Assembly: GCA_025617745.1 (NCBI GenBank)
Contig: CM046858.1
Coordinates: 38,654,350 to 38,718,349 of the forward strand
DNA: 64,000 bases
Reading direction: 5' to 3'
From: Heliocidaris erythrogramma
Taxonomy: Eukaryota > Echinodermata > Echinoidea > Camarodonta > Echinometridae
The notes under the pieces are model-generated. The model worked only from the letters and a program-made list of their open reading frames with translations, searched no databases and had not been told where the DNA came from. Positions 1-10,165 of this stretch are shown one piece after another. Each line of letters opens with the position of its first letter. Positions within the stretch are counted from its first letter, which is position 1. The translations under genes were made by a program, and so were the position numbers.

Positions 1-147
1 TATTTTCCATTTTTTATTTTTTATTACTTATAAGTATATAATTTCTGTAAGTATAAATTTTTATATTTTTTGGGCTCCAAACTGACTAAACGCACAAAAT
101 CTTTACCGTTGGACGTTTGTACTTTTGATTGTACTCCAAGATCGTGA

Positions 148-1287
148 ATGAGGAGCATCAATCTGCCCTCCCCACAGATTGTTTTCTACAATCATAACCG
201 TGGTCGAAAACAGTCTGCTGTTTTAATTTCATACGATCTTAACAGCACTCCCAACGGCAACGAACAAAATGAATTCGAGTCTGTTGACTTTGATTTCATA
301 TTTCCAGATGGGGGTGGAATAGGGAAACGAGTAATCGCTGCTACTTATTCTGAACGTAAGCATGCTGAAGAGAGGGTGTTAGATTCATTTGAGCTGCATT
401 TAAAAAATCTGTGCCGGAACAAGTCTTATAAACTAAGGTTGTTTACGTATTATTCATGCTGTAATAAATGTACCCTTAGAGTGGAAGAATTTGTGAAGGA
501 AATGCAATGTTACTGTGAGAAGGTGGAACTTTCTATCGAATATGCTGAAACGTACTACTCGCCAAGGATGACAAGCCAAGAATCCGAACGGGCATTTGAA
601 AATTTCCTTGCTCTTCAAGACAAGCTGACAGATGTCACCGTATGTCGTAAGACCAATGCCCTCTCGAAAACAAATTTCTTTTATCATGAAATGGAAAGTA
701 AGACCCGTATGAACTACGAAGATACATTCTCAAGCATCATTCGACCATCTTGTAGATCTGTTAATAAAAGATTTTGCAAAAACTGGGTTTGTTATATTCC
801 TGGAAAGGGTGGATTACATCTATACCCCCTTTTAATCAATCTTCCTCCAGTTTTGAAATACAACCACGACGGTGCTTGCACCAAAATAGTAGAAAACGGG
901 GATAAAAATGGGCCATTGCATTTTTCAATTTCCGATGGCATCAGTGATATTGAGGTGAAGCCCTTTGTATTCCTGTCCTCCTATGATGGTTGCTTTACTT
1001 TGCCTTTTGAGTCCTGTCCCAAAACCAAAGTGGAAGCAGGAAATGAAAAGATCGTTATAAACAATAAATGCATAGCTTTAAAAAATGCCATTCCGTACAG
1101 TGGGTATATACTACATGGAAAAACAATTGACTTAGAATTGGGCTTTTGTGATAATCCGTACGTTGAATACGAAGACAAAGATACACTACTTCCTAATCCC
1201 ACATTTCAGGACAATTTTCTTGAGAGTCAAGTAGTTGAAATCATACCTAAAAGAATAAAGGATCAAAATGACAGGGAACTTTGGTAA
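148..1287 (+). CDS. AID/APOBEC-like zinc-dependent cytidine deaminase, array copy 1
   Basis: A 379-residue protein. Residues ~60-165 fit the AID/APOBEC deaminase fold: H72-A-E74 (zinc ligand and catalytic glutamate), then a strand LRLFTYYSCCNKC with C105 and C108 as the other zinc ligands, then VELSIEYAETYYSPR, which lies where AID has its substrate-recognition loop. The family converts cytosine to uracil in single-stranded DNA or RNA. The usual S-P-C is S-C-C here. Residues ~166-379 are cysteine-rich, have no second HxE or PCxxC motif and match nothing I know. No signal peptide or membrane segment is evident. The ATG at 148 follows an in-frame TGA directly, so it is the first possible start in this exon. 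The ORF is bracketed by a good splice acceptor (ends 177) and a perfect donor (GTAAGT at 1284), so it may instead be one large internal exon. The deaminase fold is well supported; the substrate is unknown. Confidence 0.82.
   Translation: MRSINLPSPQIVFYNHNRGRKQSAVLISYDLNSTPNGNEQNEFESVDFDFIFPDGGGIGKRVIAATYSERKHAEERVLDSFELHLKNLCRNKSYKLRLFTYYSCCNKCTLRVEEFVKEMQCYCEKVELSIEYAETYYSPRMTSQESERAFENFLALQDKLTDVTVCRKTNALSKTNFFYHEMESKTRMNYEDTFSSIIRPSCRSVNKRFCKNWVCYIPGKGGLHLYPLLINLPPVLKYNHDGACTKIVENGDKNGPLHFSISDGISDIEVKPFVFLSSYDGCFTLPFESCPKTKVEAGNEKIVINNKCIALKNAIPYSGYILHGKTIDLELGFCDNPYVEYEDKDTLLPNPTFQDNFLESQVVEIIPKRIKDQNDRELW
178..1283 (+). other. Alternative exon reading of deaminase copy 1
   Basis: A pyrimidine-rich acceptor, CTGCCCTCCCCACAG, ends at 177 and the strong donor TTTG|GTAAGTG starts at 1284; the stop codon TAA lies inside that donor. 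Spliced this way the exon has phase 0 at its start and phase 2 at its end, drops the first ten residues of the simple ORF and keeps the whole deaminase domain. The same signals recur in the other intact units. No partner exon could be identified with confidence. A 59-codon open frame downstream (about 1361-1537) is in the right phase, but splicing at the nearest acceptor (CAG ending ~1359) would create TGA at the junction. Confidence 0.4.
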
Positions 1288-1607
1288 GTGAACAGTTTTG
1301 TGTCAGACCTCTGAGCGATACAATGAAAGCCATGTTGTGTACATGAGAATGATGACAGAATGGTATATTGCAATATAAACACGGAGAAGGAAATATGCTT
1401 AATTGATAAAGCATTGGACAAAATTGAAGAGAAAGTGACTGAAAGTTTACTAAAGGTCAATTTTGACAGTACATTGGATACATGTACATTTCATATCGAA
1501 CTTTACTGGGAGCAATCAATTGTCAGAGATGTGTAATGTTCCCATTTGTGATGAACCTGTGCATAGGGGTGTCAGTGTTTTAGAAGTAAAAATTGATAAT
1601 AATTACG

Positions 1608-1652
1608 GGTTATGCTGATGATACTGTAACTATATGTGTATACGGAGAATAG
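1608..1652 (+). pseudogene. Very short reverse-transcriptase-like motif (GYADDTVT), unit 1
   Basis: A 14-codon open stretch reads GYADDTVTICVYGE and then stops. A YADD box followed by T-V-T/I is typical of the catalytic palm motif of LINE-type reverse transcriptases. The stretch is too short for a firm call and may be chance. It lies ~280 bp upstream of a better RT relic and recurs in every unit; in units 7-9 the second D codon changes to G (GATGGT). Confidence 0.25.
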
Positions 1653-1887
1653 AGAACAACGCAAAAATTGCATTCATGATCTAAAAGATGGCACTAGTTG
1701 CTAGCAAGGCAATATACTGGCTATGTCAAGTCCTGTTTATGGAACAGAAACAAGGACAGAAAAGGGTTTAAAAAAAGGAGTCGAAAATATGTCATGGAGC
1801 AGTTTTAAGCCAAAAACCATGAAAAGAAAGGAAAAGAATTTTCCTTTCTTTACATCACAAGTGGGAACTTTAAACACAAGAATATAG

Positions 1888-2034
1888 GCCTACGCAGACG
1901 ACTGTGTTATCTACTCCGACATCAAGACACAACTCGACGCGACTAACCTACAGGACGACTTGGACAGACTTTCTGCATTGTGTGGGAATTCGATCCCCGA
2001 CCAGACGATTTATTATGTCATACTTAATGCATGA
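1888..2034 (+). pseudogene. LINE reverse-transcriptase palm relic, unit 1
   Basis: Right after an in-frame TAG, a 48-codon stretch begins AYADDCVIYSDIKTQLD and continues with a LQDDLDRLSALCGN segment before TGA. The YADD box with DDCVIY, and LQ-x-DLD-x-L about 15 residues later, match the palm/thumb junction of Jockey/RTE/CR1-type non-LTR reverse transcriptases. The rest of the RT is absent, so this is a fossil fragment carried passively in the amplification unit. The 65-residue ORF often called here is in another frame and is not real. Confidence 0.6.
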
Positions 2035-2368
2035 AGTGTTCGAGCATGTATCGAGCATACACGAGCAGGTTTGTCAGGACGGTGACTTTTATAGAGTATA
2101 GAGCGGACACGATTTATCCAACCCCCCAAAAAATTAGATACCCCCCGAAAAAAAAAACAGAAAAGAAAAGAAAAAAAGAAAAAAACAGTTTTTATTAAAT
2201 AATATATGGCATATGTCGATATATTTTCCATTTTTTATTTTTTATTACTTATAAGTATATAATTTCTGTAAGTATAAGTTTTTATATTTTTTGGGCTCCA
2301 AACTGACTAAACGCACAAAATCTTTACCGTTGGACGTTTGTACTTTTGATTGTACTCCAAGATCGTGA

Positions 2369-3508
2369 ATGAGGAGCATCAATCTGCCCTCCCCACAGAT
2401 TGTTTTCTACAATCATAACCGTGGTCGAAAACAGTCTGCTGTTTTAATTTCATACGATCTTAACAGCACTCCCAACGGCAACGAACAAAATGAATTCGAG
2501 TCTGTTGACTTTGATTTCATATTTCCAGATGGGGGTGGAATAGGGAAACGAGTAATCGCTGCTACTTATTCTGAACGTAAGCATGCTGAAGAGAGGGTGT
2601 TAGATTCATTTGAGCTGCATTTAAAAAATCTGTGCCGGAACAAGTCTTATAAACTAAGGTTGTTTACGTATTATTCATGCTGTAATAAATGTACCCTTAG
2701 AGTGGAAGAATTTGTGAAGGAAATGCAATGTTACTGTGAGAAGGTGGAACTTTCTATCGAATATGCTGAAACGTACTACTCGCCAAGGATGACAAGCCAA
2801 GAATCCGAACGGGCATTTGAAAATTTCCTTGCTCTTCAAGACAAGCTGACAGATGTCACCGTATGTCGTAAGACCAATGCCCTCTCGAAAACAAATTTCT
2901 TTTATCATGAAATGGAAAGTAAGACCCGTATGAACTACGAAGATACATTCTCAAGCATCATTCGACCATCTTGTAGATCTGTTAATAAAAGATTTTGCAA
3001 AAACTGGGTTTGTTATATTCCTGGAAAGGGTGGATTACATCTATACCCCCTTTTAATCAATCTTCCTCCAGTTTTGAAATACAACCACGACGGTGCTTGC
3101 ACCAAAATAGTAGAAAACGGGGATAAAAATGGGCCATTGCATTTTTCAATTTCCGATGGCATCAGTGATATTGAGGTGAAGCCCTTTGTATTCCTGTCCT
3201 CCTATGATGGTTGCTTTACTTTGCCTTTTGAGTCCTGTCCAAAAACCAAAGTGGAAGCAGGAAATGAAAAGATCGTTATAAACAATAAATGCATAGCTTT
3301 AAAAAATGCCATTCCGTACAGTGGGTATATACTACATGGAAAAACAATTGACTTAGAATTGGGCTTTTGTGATAATCCGTACGTTGAATACGAAGACAAA
3401 GATACACTACTTCCTAATCCCACATTTCAGGACAATTTTCTTGAGAGTCAAGTAGTTGAAATCATACCTAAAAGAATAAAGGATCAAAATGACAGGGAAC
3501 TTTGGTAA
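2369..3508 (+). CDS. AID/APOBEC-like cytidine deaminase, array copy 2
   Basis: The 379-residue product is identical to copy 1; only a silent change in the Pro291 codon (CCC to CCA) was seen in the ORF. All zinc and catalytic residues are intact. The leader, TGA-ATG start context, splice-like acceptor and donor, and downstream relics are all preserved. Identity in coding and non-coding parts alike shows the unit was copied as a block very recently, or is kept uniform by gene conversion. Confidence 0.82.
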   Translation: MRSINLPSPQIVFYNHNRGRKQSAVLISYDLNSTPNGNEQNEFESVDFDFIFPDGGGIGKRVIAATYSERKHAEERVLDSFELHLKNLCRNKSYKLRLFTYYSCCNKCTLRVEEFVKEMQCYCEKVELSIEYAETYYSPRMTSQESERAFENFLALQDKLTDVTVCRKTNALSKTNFFYHEMESKTRMNYEDTFSSIIRPSCRSVNKRFCKNWVCYIPGKGGLHLYPLLINLPPVLKYNHDGACTKIVENGDKNGPLHFSISDGISDIEVKPFVFLSSYDGCFTLPFESCPKTKVEAGNEKIVINNKCIALKNAIPYSGYILHGKTIDLELGFCDNPYVEYEDKDTLLPNPTFQDNFLESQVVEIIPKRIKDQNDRELW

Positions 3509-4108
3509 GTGAACAGTTTTGTGTCAGACCTCTGAGCGATACAATGAAAGCCATGTTGTGTACATGAGAATGATGACAGAATGGTATATTGCAATATAAA
3601 CACGGAGAAGGAAATATGCTTAATTGATAAAGCATTGGACAAAATTGAAGAGAAAGTGACTGAAAGTTTACTAAAGGTCAATTTTGACAGTACATTGGAT
3701 ACATGTACATTTCATATCGAACTTTACTGGGAGCAATCAATTGTCAGAGATGTGTAATGTTCCCATTTGTGATGAACCTGTGCATAGGGGTGTCAGTGTT
3801 TTAGAAGTAAAAATTGATAATAATTACGGGTTATGCTGATGATACTGTAACTATATGTGTATACGGAGAATAGAGAACAACGCAAAAATTGCATTCATGA
3901 TCTAAAAGATGGCACTAGTTGCTAGCAAGGCAATATACTGGCTATGTCAAGTCCTGTTTATGGAACAGAAACAAGGACAGAAAAGGGTTTAAAAAAAGGA
4001 GTCGAAAATATGTCATGGAGCAGTTTTAAGCCAAAAACCATGAAAAGAAAGGAAAAGAATTTTCCTTTCTTTACATCACAAGTGGGAACTTTAAACACAA
4101 GAATATAG

Positions 4109-4255
4109 GCCTACGCAGACGACTGTGTTATCTACTCCGACATCAAGACACAACTCGACGCGACTAACCTACAGGACGACTTGGACAGACTTTCTGCATT
4201 GTGTGGGAATTCGATCCCCGACCAGACGATTTATTATGTCATACTTAATGCATGA
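4109..4255 (+). pseudogene. LINE reverse-transcriptase palm relic, unit 2
   Basis: Same YADDCVIY-containing 48-codon fragment as in unit 1, unbroken and directly after an in-frame TAG. It is inherited with the tandem unit. Confidence 0.6.
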
Positions 4256-4589
4256 AGTGTTCGAGCATGTATCGAGCATACACGAGCAGGTTTGTCAGGA
4301 CGGTGACTTTTATAGAGTATAGAGCGGACACGATTTATCCAACCCCCAAAAAAATTAGATACCCCCCGAAAAAAAAAACAGAAAAGAAAAGAAAAAAAGA
4401 AAAAAACAGTTTTTATTAAATAATATATGGCATATGTCGATATATTTTCCATTTTTTATTTTTTATTACTTATAAGTATATAATTTCTGTAAGTATAAGT
4501 TTTTATATTTTTTGGGCTCCAAACTGACTAAACGCACAAAATCTTTACCGTTGGACGTTTGTACTTTTGATTGTACTCCAAGATCGTGA

Positions 4590-5729
4590 ATGAGGAGCAT
4601 CAATCTGCCCTCCCCACAGATTGTTTTCTACAATCATAACCGTGGTCGAAAACAGTCTGCTGTTTTAATTTCATACGATCTTAACAGCACTCCCAACGGC
4701 AACGAACAAAATGAATTCGAGTCTGTTGACTTTGATTTCATATTTCCAGATGGGGGTGGAATAGGGAAACGAGTAATCGCTGCTACTTATTCTGAACGTA
4801 AGCATGCTGAAGAGAGGGTGTTAGATTCATTTGAGCTGCATTTAAAAAATCTGTGCCGGAACAAGTCTTATAAACTAAGGTTGTTTACGTATTATTCATG
4901 CTGTAATAAATGTACCCTTAGAGTGGAAGAATTTGTGAAGGAAATGCAATGTTACTGTGAGAAGGTGGAACTTTCTATCGAATATGCTGAAACGTACTAC
5001 TCGCCAAGGATGACAAGCCAAGAATCCGAACGGGCATTTGAAAATTTCCTTGCTCTTCAAGACAAGCTGACAGATGTCACCGTATGTCGTAAGACCAATG
5101 CCCTCTCGAAAACAAATTTCTTTTATCATGAAATGGAAAGTAAGACCCGTATGAACTACGAAGATACATTCTCAAGCATCATTCGACCATCTTGTAGATC
5201 TGTTAATAAAAGATTTTGCAAAAACTGGGTTTGTTATATTCCTGGAAAGGGTGGATTACATCTATACCCCCTTTTAATCAATCTTCCTCCAGTTTTGAAA
5301 TACAACCACGACGGTGCTTGCACCAAAATAGTAGAAAACGGGGATAAAAATGGGCCATTGCATTTTTCAATTTCCGATGGCATCAGTGATATTGAGGTGA
5401 AGCCCTTTGTATTCCTGTCCTCCTATGATGGTTGCTTTACTTTGCCTTTTGAGTCCTGTCCAAAAACCAAAGTGGAAGCAGGAAATGAAAAGATCGTTAT
5501 AAACAATAAATGCATAGCTTTAAAAAATGCCATTCCGTACAGTGGGTATATACTACATGGAAAAACAATTGACTTAGAATTGGGCTTTTGTGATAATCCG
5601 TACGTTGAATACGAAGACAAAGATACACTACTTCCTAATCCCACATTTCAGGACAATTTTCTTGAGAGTCAAGTAGTTGAAATCATACCTAAAAGAATAA
5701 AGGATCAAAATGACAGGGAACTTTGGTAA
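4590..5729 (+). CDS. AID/APOBEC-like cytidine deaminase, array copy 3
   Basis: The 379-residue product is identical in sequence to copies 1 and 2 and the DNA matches copy 2. The catalytic H72-A-E74 and C105/C108 ligands are present. Nothing in the leader or trailer sets this copy apart, so it is as likely to be functional as its neighbours, and short reads could not be assigned to it uniquely. Confidence 0.82.
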   Translation: MRSINLPSPQIVFYNHNRGRKQSAVLISYDLNSTPNGNEQNEFESVDFDFIFPDGGGIGKRVIAATYSERKHAEERVLDSFELHLKNLCRNKSYKLRLFTYYSCCNKCTLRVEEFVKEMQCYCEKVELSIEYAETYYSPRMTSQESERAFENFLALQDKLTDVTVCRKTNALSKTNFFYHEMESKTRMNYEDTFSSIIRPSCRSVNKRFCKNWVCYIPGKGGLHLYPLLINLPPVLKYNHDGACTKIVENGDKNGPLHFSISDGISDIEVKPFVFLSSYDGCFTLPFESCPKTKVEAGNEKIVINNKCIALKNAIPYSGYILHGKTIDLELGFCDNPYVEYEDKDTLLPNPTFQDNFLESQVVEIIPKRIKDQNDRELW

Positions 5730-6329
5730 GTGAACAGTTTTGTGTCAGACCTCTGAGCGATACAATGAAAGCCATGTTGTGTACATGAGAATGATGACAG
5801 AATGGTATATTGCAATATAAACACGGAGAAGGAAATATGCTTAATTGATAAAGCATTGGACAAAATTGAAGAGAAAGTGACTGAAAGTTTACTAAAGGTC
5901 AATTTTGACAGTACATTGGATACATGTACATTTCATATCGAACTTTACTGGGAGCAATCAATTGTCAGAGATGTGTAATGTTCCCATTTGTGATGAACCT
6001 GTGCATAGGGGTGTCAGTGTTTTAGAAGTAAAAATTGATAATAATTACGGGTTATGCTGATGATACTGTAACTATATGTGTATACGGAGAATAGAGAACA
6101 ACGCAAAAATTGCATTCATGATCTAAAAGATGGCACTAGTTGCTAGCAAGGCAATATACTGGCTATGTCAAGTCCTGTTTATGGAACAGAAACAAGGACA
6201 GAAAAGGGTTTAAAAAAAGGAGTCGAAAATATGTCATGGAGCAGTTTTAAGCCAAAAACCATGAAAAGAAAGGAAAAGAATTTTCCTTTCTTTACATCAC
6301 AAGTGGGAACTTTAAACACAAGAATATAG

Positions 6330-6476
6330 GCCTACGCAGACGACTGTGTTATCTACTCCGACATCAAGACACAACTCGACGCGACTAACCTACAGGACGA
6401 CTTGGACAGACTTTCTGCATTGTGTGGGAATTCGATCCCCGACCAGACGATTTATTATGTCATACTTAATGCATGA
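6330..6476 (+). pseudogene. LINE reverse-transcriptase palm relic, unit 3
   Basis: The YADD-containing fragment is intact over 48 codons and identical to that of units 1 and 2. It follows the in-frame TAG and precedes the A-rich unit boundary. Confidence 0.6.
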
Positions 6477-6808
6477 AGTGTTCGAGCATGTATCGAGCAT
6501 ACACGAGCAGGTTTGTCAGGACGGTGACTTTTATAGAGTATAGAGCGGACACGATTTATCCAACCCCCAAAAAATTAGATACCCCCCGAAAAAAAAACAG
6601 AAAAGTAAAGAAAAAAAGAAAAAAACAGTTTTTATTAAATAATATATGGCATATGTCGATATATTTTCCATTTTTTATTTTTTATTACTTATAAGTATAT
6701 AATTTCTGTAAGTATAAGTTTTTATATTTTTTGGGCTCCAAACTGACTAAACGCACAAAATCTTTACCGTTGGACGTTTGTACTTTTGATTGTACTCCAA
6801 GATCGTGA

Positions 6809-7948
6809 ATGAGGAGCATCAATCTGCCCTCCCCACAGATTGTTTTCTACAATCATAACCGTGGTCGAAAACAGTCTGCTGTTTTAATTTCATACGATCT
6901 TAACAGCACTCCCAACGGCAACGAACAAAATGAATTCGAGTCTGTTGACTTTGATTTCATATTTCCAGATGGGGGTGGAATAGGGAAACGAGTAATCGCT
7001 GCTACTTATTCTGAACGTAAGCATGCTGAAGAGAGGGTGTTAGATTCATTTGAGCTGCATTTAAAAAATCTGTGCCGGAACAAGTCTTATAAACTAAGGT
7101 TGTTTACGTATTATTCATGCTGTAATAAATGTACCCTTAGAGTGGAAGAATTTGTGAAGGAAATGCAATGTTACTGTGAGAAGGTGGAACTTTCTATCGA
7201 ATATGCTGAAACGTACTACTCGCCAAGGATGACAAGCCAAGAATCCGAACGGGCATTTGAAAATTTCCTTGCTCTTCAAGACAAGCTGACAGATGTCACC
7301 GTATGTCGTAAGACCAATGCCCTCTCGAAAACAAATTTCTTTTATCATGAAATGGAAAGTAAGACCCGTATGAACTACGAAGATACATTCTCAAGCATCA
7401 TTCGACCATCTTGTAGATCTGTTAATAAAAGATTTTGCAAAAACTGGGTTTGTTATATTCCTGGAAAGGGTGGATTACATCTATACCCCCTTTTAATCAA
7501 TCTTCCTCCAGTTTTGAAATACAACCACGACGGTGCTTGCACCAAAATAGTAGAAAACGGGGATAAAAATGGGCCATTGCATTTTTCAATTTCCGATGGC
7601 ATCAGTGATATTGAGGTGAAACCCTTTGTGTTCCTGTCCTCCTATGATGGTTGCTTTACTTTGCCTTTTGAGTCCTGTCCAAAAACCAAAGTGGAAGCAG
7701 GAAATGAAAAGATCGTTATAAACAATAAATGCATAGCTTTAAAAAATGCCATTCCGTACAGTGGGTATATACTACATGGAAAAACAATTGACTTAGAATT
7801 GGGCTTTTGTGATAATCCGTACGTTGAATACGAAGACAAAGATACACTACTTCCTAATCCCACATTTCAGGACAATTTTCTTGAGAGTCAAGTAGTTGAA
7901 ATCATACCTAAAAGAATAAAGGATCAAAATGACAGGGAACTTTGGTAA
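6809..7948 (+). CDS. AID/APOBEC-like cytidine deaminase, array copy 4
   Basis: The protein is identical to copies 1-3. Two silent changes around residues 271-274 (AAG to AAA, GTA to GTG) are shared with copy 5 and not with copies 1-3, which marks copies 4 and 5 as a sub-lineage. All deaminase residues are intact. The unit is two bases shorter than units 1 and 2, from shorter A runs in the spacer before it. Confidence 0.82.
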   Translation: MRSINLPSPQIVFYNHNRGRKQSAVLISYDLNSTPNGNEQNEFESVDFDFIFPDGGGIGKRVIAATYSERKHAEERVLDSFELHLKNLCRNKSYKLRLFTYYSCCNKCTLRVEEFVKEMQCYCEKVELSIEYAETYYSPRMTSQESERAFENFLALQDKLTDVTVCRKTNALSKTNFFYHEMESKTRMNYEDTFSSIIRPSCRSVNKRFCKNWVCYIPGKGGLHLYPLLINLPPVLKYNHDGACTKIVENGDKNGPLHFSISDGISDIEVKPFVFLSSYDGCFTLPFESCPKTKVEAGNEKIVINNKCIALKNAIPYSGYILHGKTIDLELGFCDNPYVEYEDKDTLLPNPTFQDNFLESQVVEIIPKRIKDQNDRELW

Positions 7949-8548
7949 GTGAACAGTTTTGTGTCAGACCTCTGAGCGATACAATGAAAGCCATGTTGTG
8001 TACATGAGAATGATGACAGAATGGTATATTGCAATATAAACACGGAGAAGGAAATATGCTTAATTGATAAAGCATTGGACAAAATTGAAGAGAAAGTGAC
8101 TGAAAGTTTACTAAAGGTCAATTTTGACAGTACATTGGATACATGTACATTTCATATCGAACTTTACTGGGAGCAATCAATTGTCAGAGATGTGTAATGT
8201 TCCCATTTGTGATGAACCTGTGCATAGGGGTGTCAGTGTTTTAGAAGTAAAAATTGATAATAATTACGGGTTATGCTGATGATACTGTAACTATATGTGT
8301 ATACGGAGAATAGAGAACAACGCAAAAATTGCATTCATGATCTAAAAGAAGGCACTAGTTGCTAGCAAGGCAATATACTGGCTATGTCAAGTCCTGTTTA
8401 TGGAACAGAAACAAGGACAGAAAAGGGTTTAAAAAAAGGAGTCGAAAATATGTCATGGAGCAGTTTTAAGCCAAAAACCATGAAAAGAAAGGAAAAGAAT
8501 TTTCCTTTCTTTACATCACAAGTGGGAACTTTAAACACAAGAATATAG

Positions 8549-8695
8549 GCCTACGCAGACGACTGTGTTATCTACTCCGACATCAAGACACAACTCGACG
8601 CGACTAACCTACAGGACGACTTGGACAGACTTTCTGCATTGTGTGGGAATTCGAGCCCCGACCAGACGATTTATTTTGTCATACTTAATGCATGA
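8549..8695 (+). pseudogene. LINE reverse-transcriptase palm relic, unit 4
   Basis: Same relic, with base changes near its 3' end (for example GATCCC to GAGCCC and TATTATG to TATTTTG) that alter residues but do not break the frame. The drift is consistent with no selection on this part of the unit. Confidence 0.55.
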
Positions 8696-9025
8696 AGTGT
8701 TCGAGCATGTATCGAGCATACACGAGCAGGTTTGTCAGTACGGTGACTTTTATAGAGTATAGAGCGGACACGATTTATCCAACCCCACAAAAAATTAGAT
8801 ACCCCCCGAAAAAAAAAAAAAGAAAAGAAAAAAAGAAAAAAACAGTTTTTATTAAATAATATATGGCATATGTCGATATATTTTCCATTTTTTATTTTTT
8901 ATTACTTATAAGTATATAATTTCTGTAAGTATAAGTTTTTATATTTTTTGGGCTCCAAACTGACTAAACGCACAAAATCTTTACCGTTGGACGTTTGTAC
9001 TTTTGATTGTACTCCAAGATCGTGA

Positions 9026-10165
9026 ATGAGGAGCATCAATCTGCCCTCCCCACAGATTGTTTTCTACAATCATAACCGTGGTCGAAAACAGTCTGCTGTT
9101 TTAATTTCATACGATCTTAACAGCACTCCCAACGGCAACGAACAAAATGAATTCGAGTCTGTTGACTTTGATTTCATATTTCCAGATGGGGGTGGAATAG
9201 GGAAACGAGTAATCGCTGCTACTTATTCTGAACGTAAGCATGCTGAAGAGAGGGTGTTAGATTCATTTGAGCTGCATTTAAAAAATCTGTGCGGGAACAA
9301 GTCTTATAAACTAAGGTTGTTTACGTATTATTCATGCTGTAATAAATGTACCCTTAGAGTGGAAGAATTTGTGAAGGAAATGCAATGTTACTGTGAGAAG
9401 GTGGAACTTTCTATCGAATATGCTGAAACGTACTACTCGCCAAGGATGACAAGCCAAGAATCCGAACGGGCATTTGAAAATTTCCTTGCTCTTCAAGACA
9501 AGCTGACAGATGTCACCGTATGTCGTAAGACCAATGCCCTCTCGAAAACAAATTTCTTTTATCATGAAATGGAAAGTAAGACCCGTATGAACTACGAAGA
9601 TACATTCTCAAGCATCATTCGACCATCTTGTAGATCTGTTAATAAAAGATTTTGCAAAAACTGGGTTTGTTATATTCCTGGAAAGGGTGGATTACATCTA
9701 TACCCCCTTTTAATCAATCTTCCTCCAGTTTTGAAATACAACCACGACGGTGCTTGCACCAAAATAGTAGAAAACGGGGATAAAAATGGGCCATTGCATT
9801 TTTCAATTTCCGATGGCATCAGTGATATTGAGGTGAAACCCTTTGTGTTCCTGTCCTCCTATGATGGTTGCTTTACTTTGCCTTTTGAGTCCTGTCCAAA
9901 AACCAAAGTGGAAGCAGGAAATGAAAAGATCGTTATAAACAATAAATGCATAGCTTTAAAAAATGCCATTCCGTACAGTGGGTATATACTACATGGAAAA
10001 ACAATTGACTTAGAATTGGGCTTTTGTGATAATCCGTACGTTGAATACGAAGACAAAGATACACTACTTCCTAATCCCACATTTCAGGACAATTTTCTTG
10101 AGAGTCAAGTAGTTGAAATCATACCTAAAAGAATAAAGGATCAAAATGACAGGGAACTTTGGTAA
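9026..10165 (+). CDS. AID/APOBEC-like cytidine deaminase, array copy 5
   Basis: A full-length 379-residue copy with one amino-acid change from copies 1-4, R90G, between the HAE helix and the zinc-ligand strand; unit 6 also has it. It shares the two silent changes of copy 4. Zinc and catalytic residues are intact. R90 would sit in a surface loop by analogy with AID, so loss of activity is not expected, though loops near the active site can affect nucleic-acid binding. Confidence 0.82.
   Translation: MRSINLPSPQIVFYNHNRGRKQSAVLISYDLNSTPNGNEQNEFESVDFDFIFPDGGGIGKRVIAATYSERKHAEERVLDSFELHLKNLCGNKSYKLRLFTYYSCCNKCTLRVEEFVKEMQCYCEKVELSIEYAETYYSPRMTSQESERAFENFLALQDKLTDVTVCRKTNALSKTNFFYHEMESKTRMNYEDTFSSIIRPSCRSVNKRFCKNWVCYIPGKGGLHLYPLLINLPPVLKYNHDGACTKIVENGDKNGPLHFSISDGISDIEVKPFVFLSSYDGCFTLPFESCPKTKVEAGNEKIVINNKCIALKNAIPYSGYILHGKTIDLELGFCDNPYVEYEDKDTLLPNPTFQDNFLESQVVEIIPKRIKDQNDRELW

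Noticed and set aside
454-687. Recurring minus-strand ORFs of 65-77 codons opposite each deaminase gene, repeated in every unit
   Set aside because: They are antisense shadows of the + strand deaminase or its trailer. They have no domain, and their conservation follows from the unit being copied.
1284-1363. Readthrough or selenocysteine at the TGA created by joining the deaminase donor to the nearest acceptor
   Set aside because: No SECIS-like element or conserved downstream domain was seen. The simpler reading is no splicing, or splicing to an unseen exon.
1904-2101. 65-codon + ORF (MLSTPTSRHNS...) in each unit
   Set aside because: It is the +1 frame of the YADD reverse-transcriptase relic, whose own frame gives a recognisable motif.
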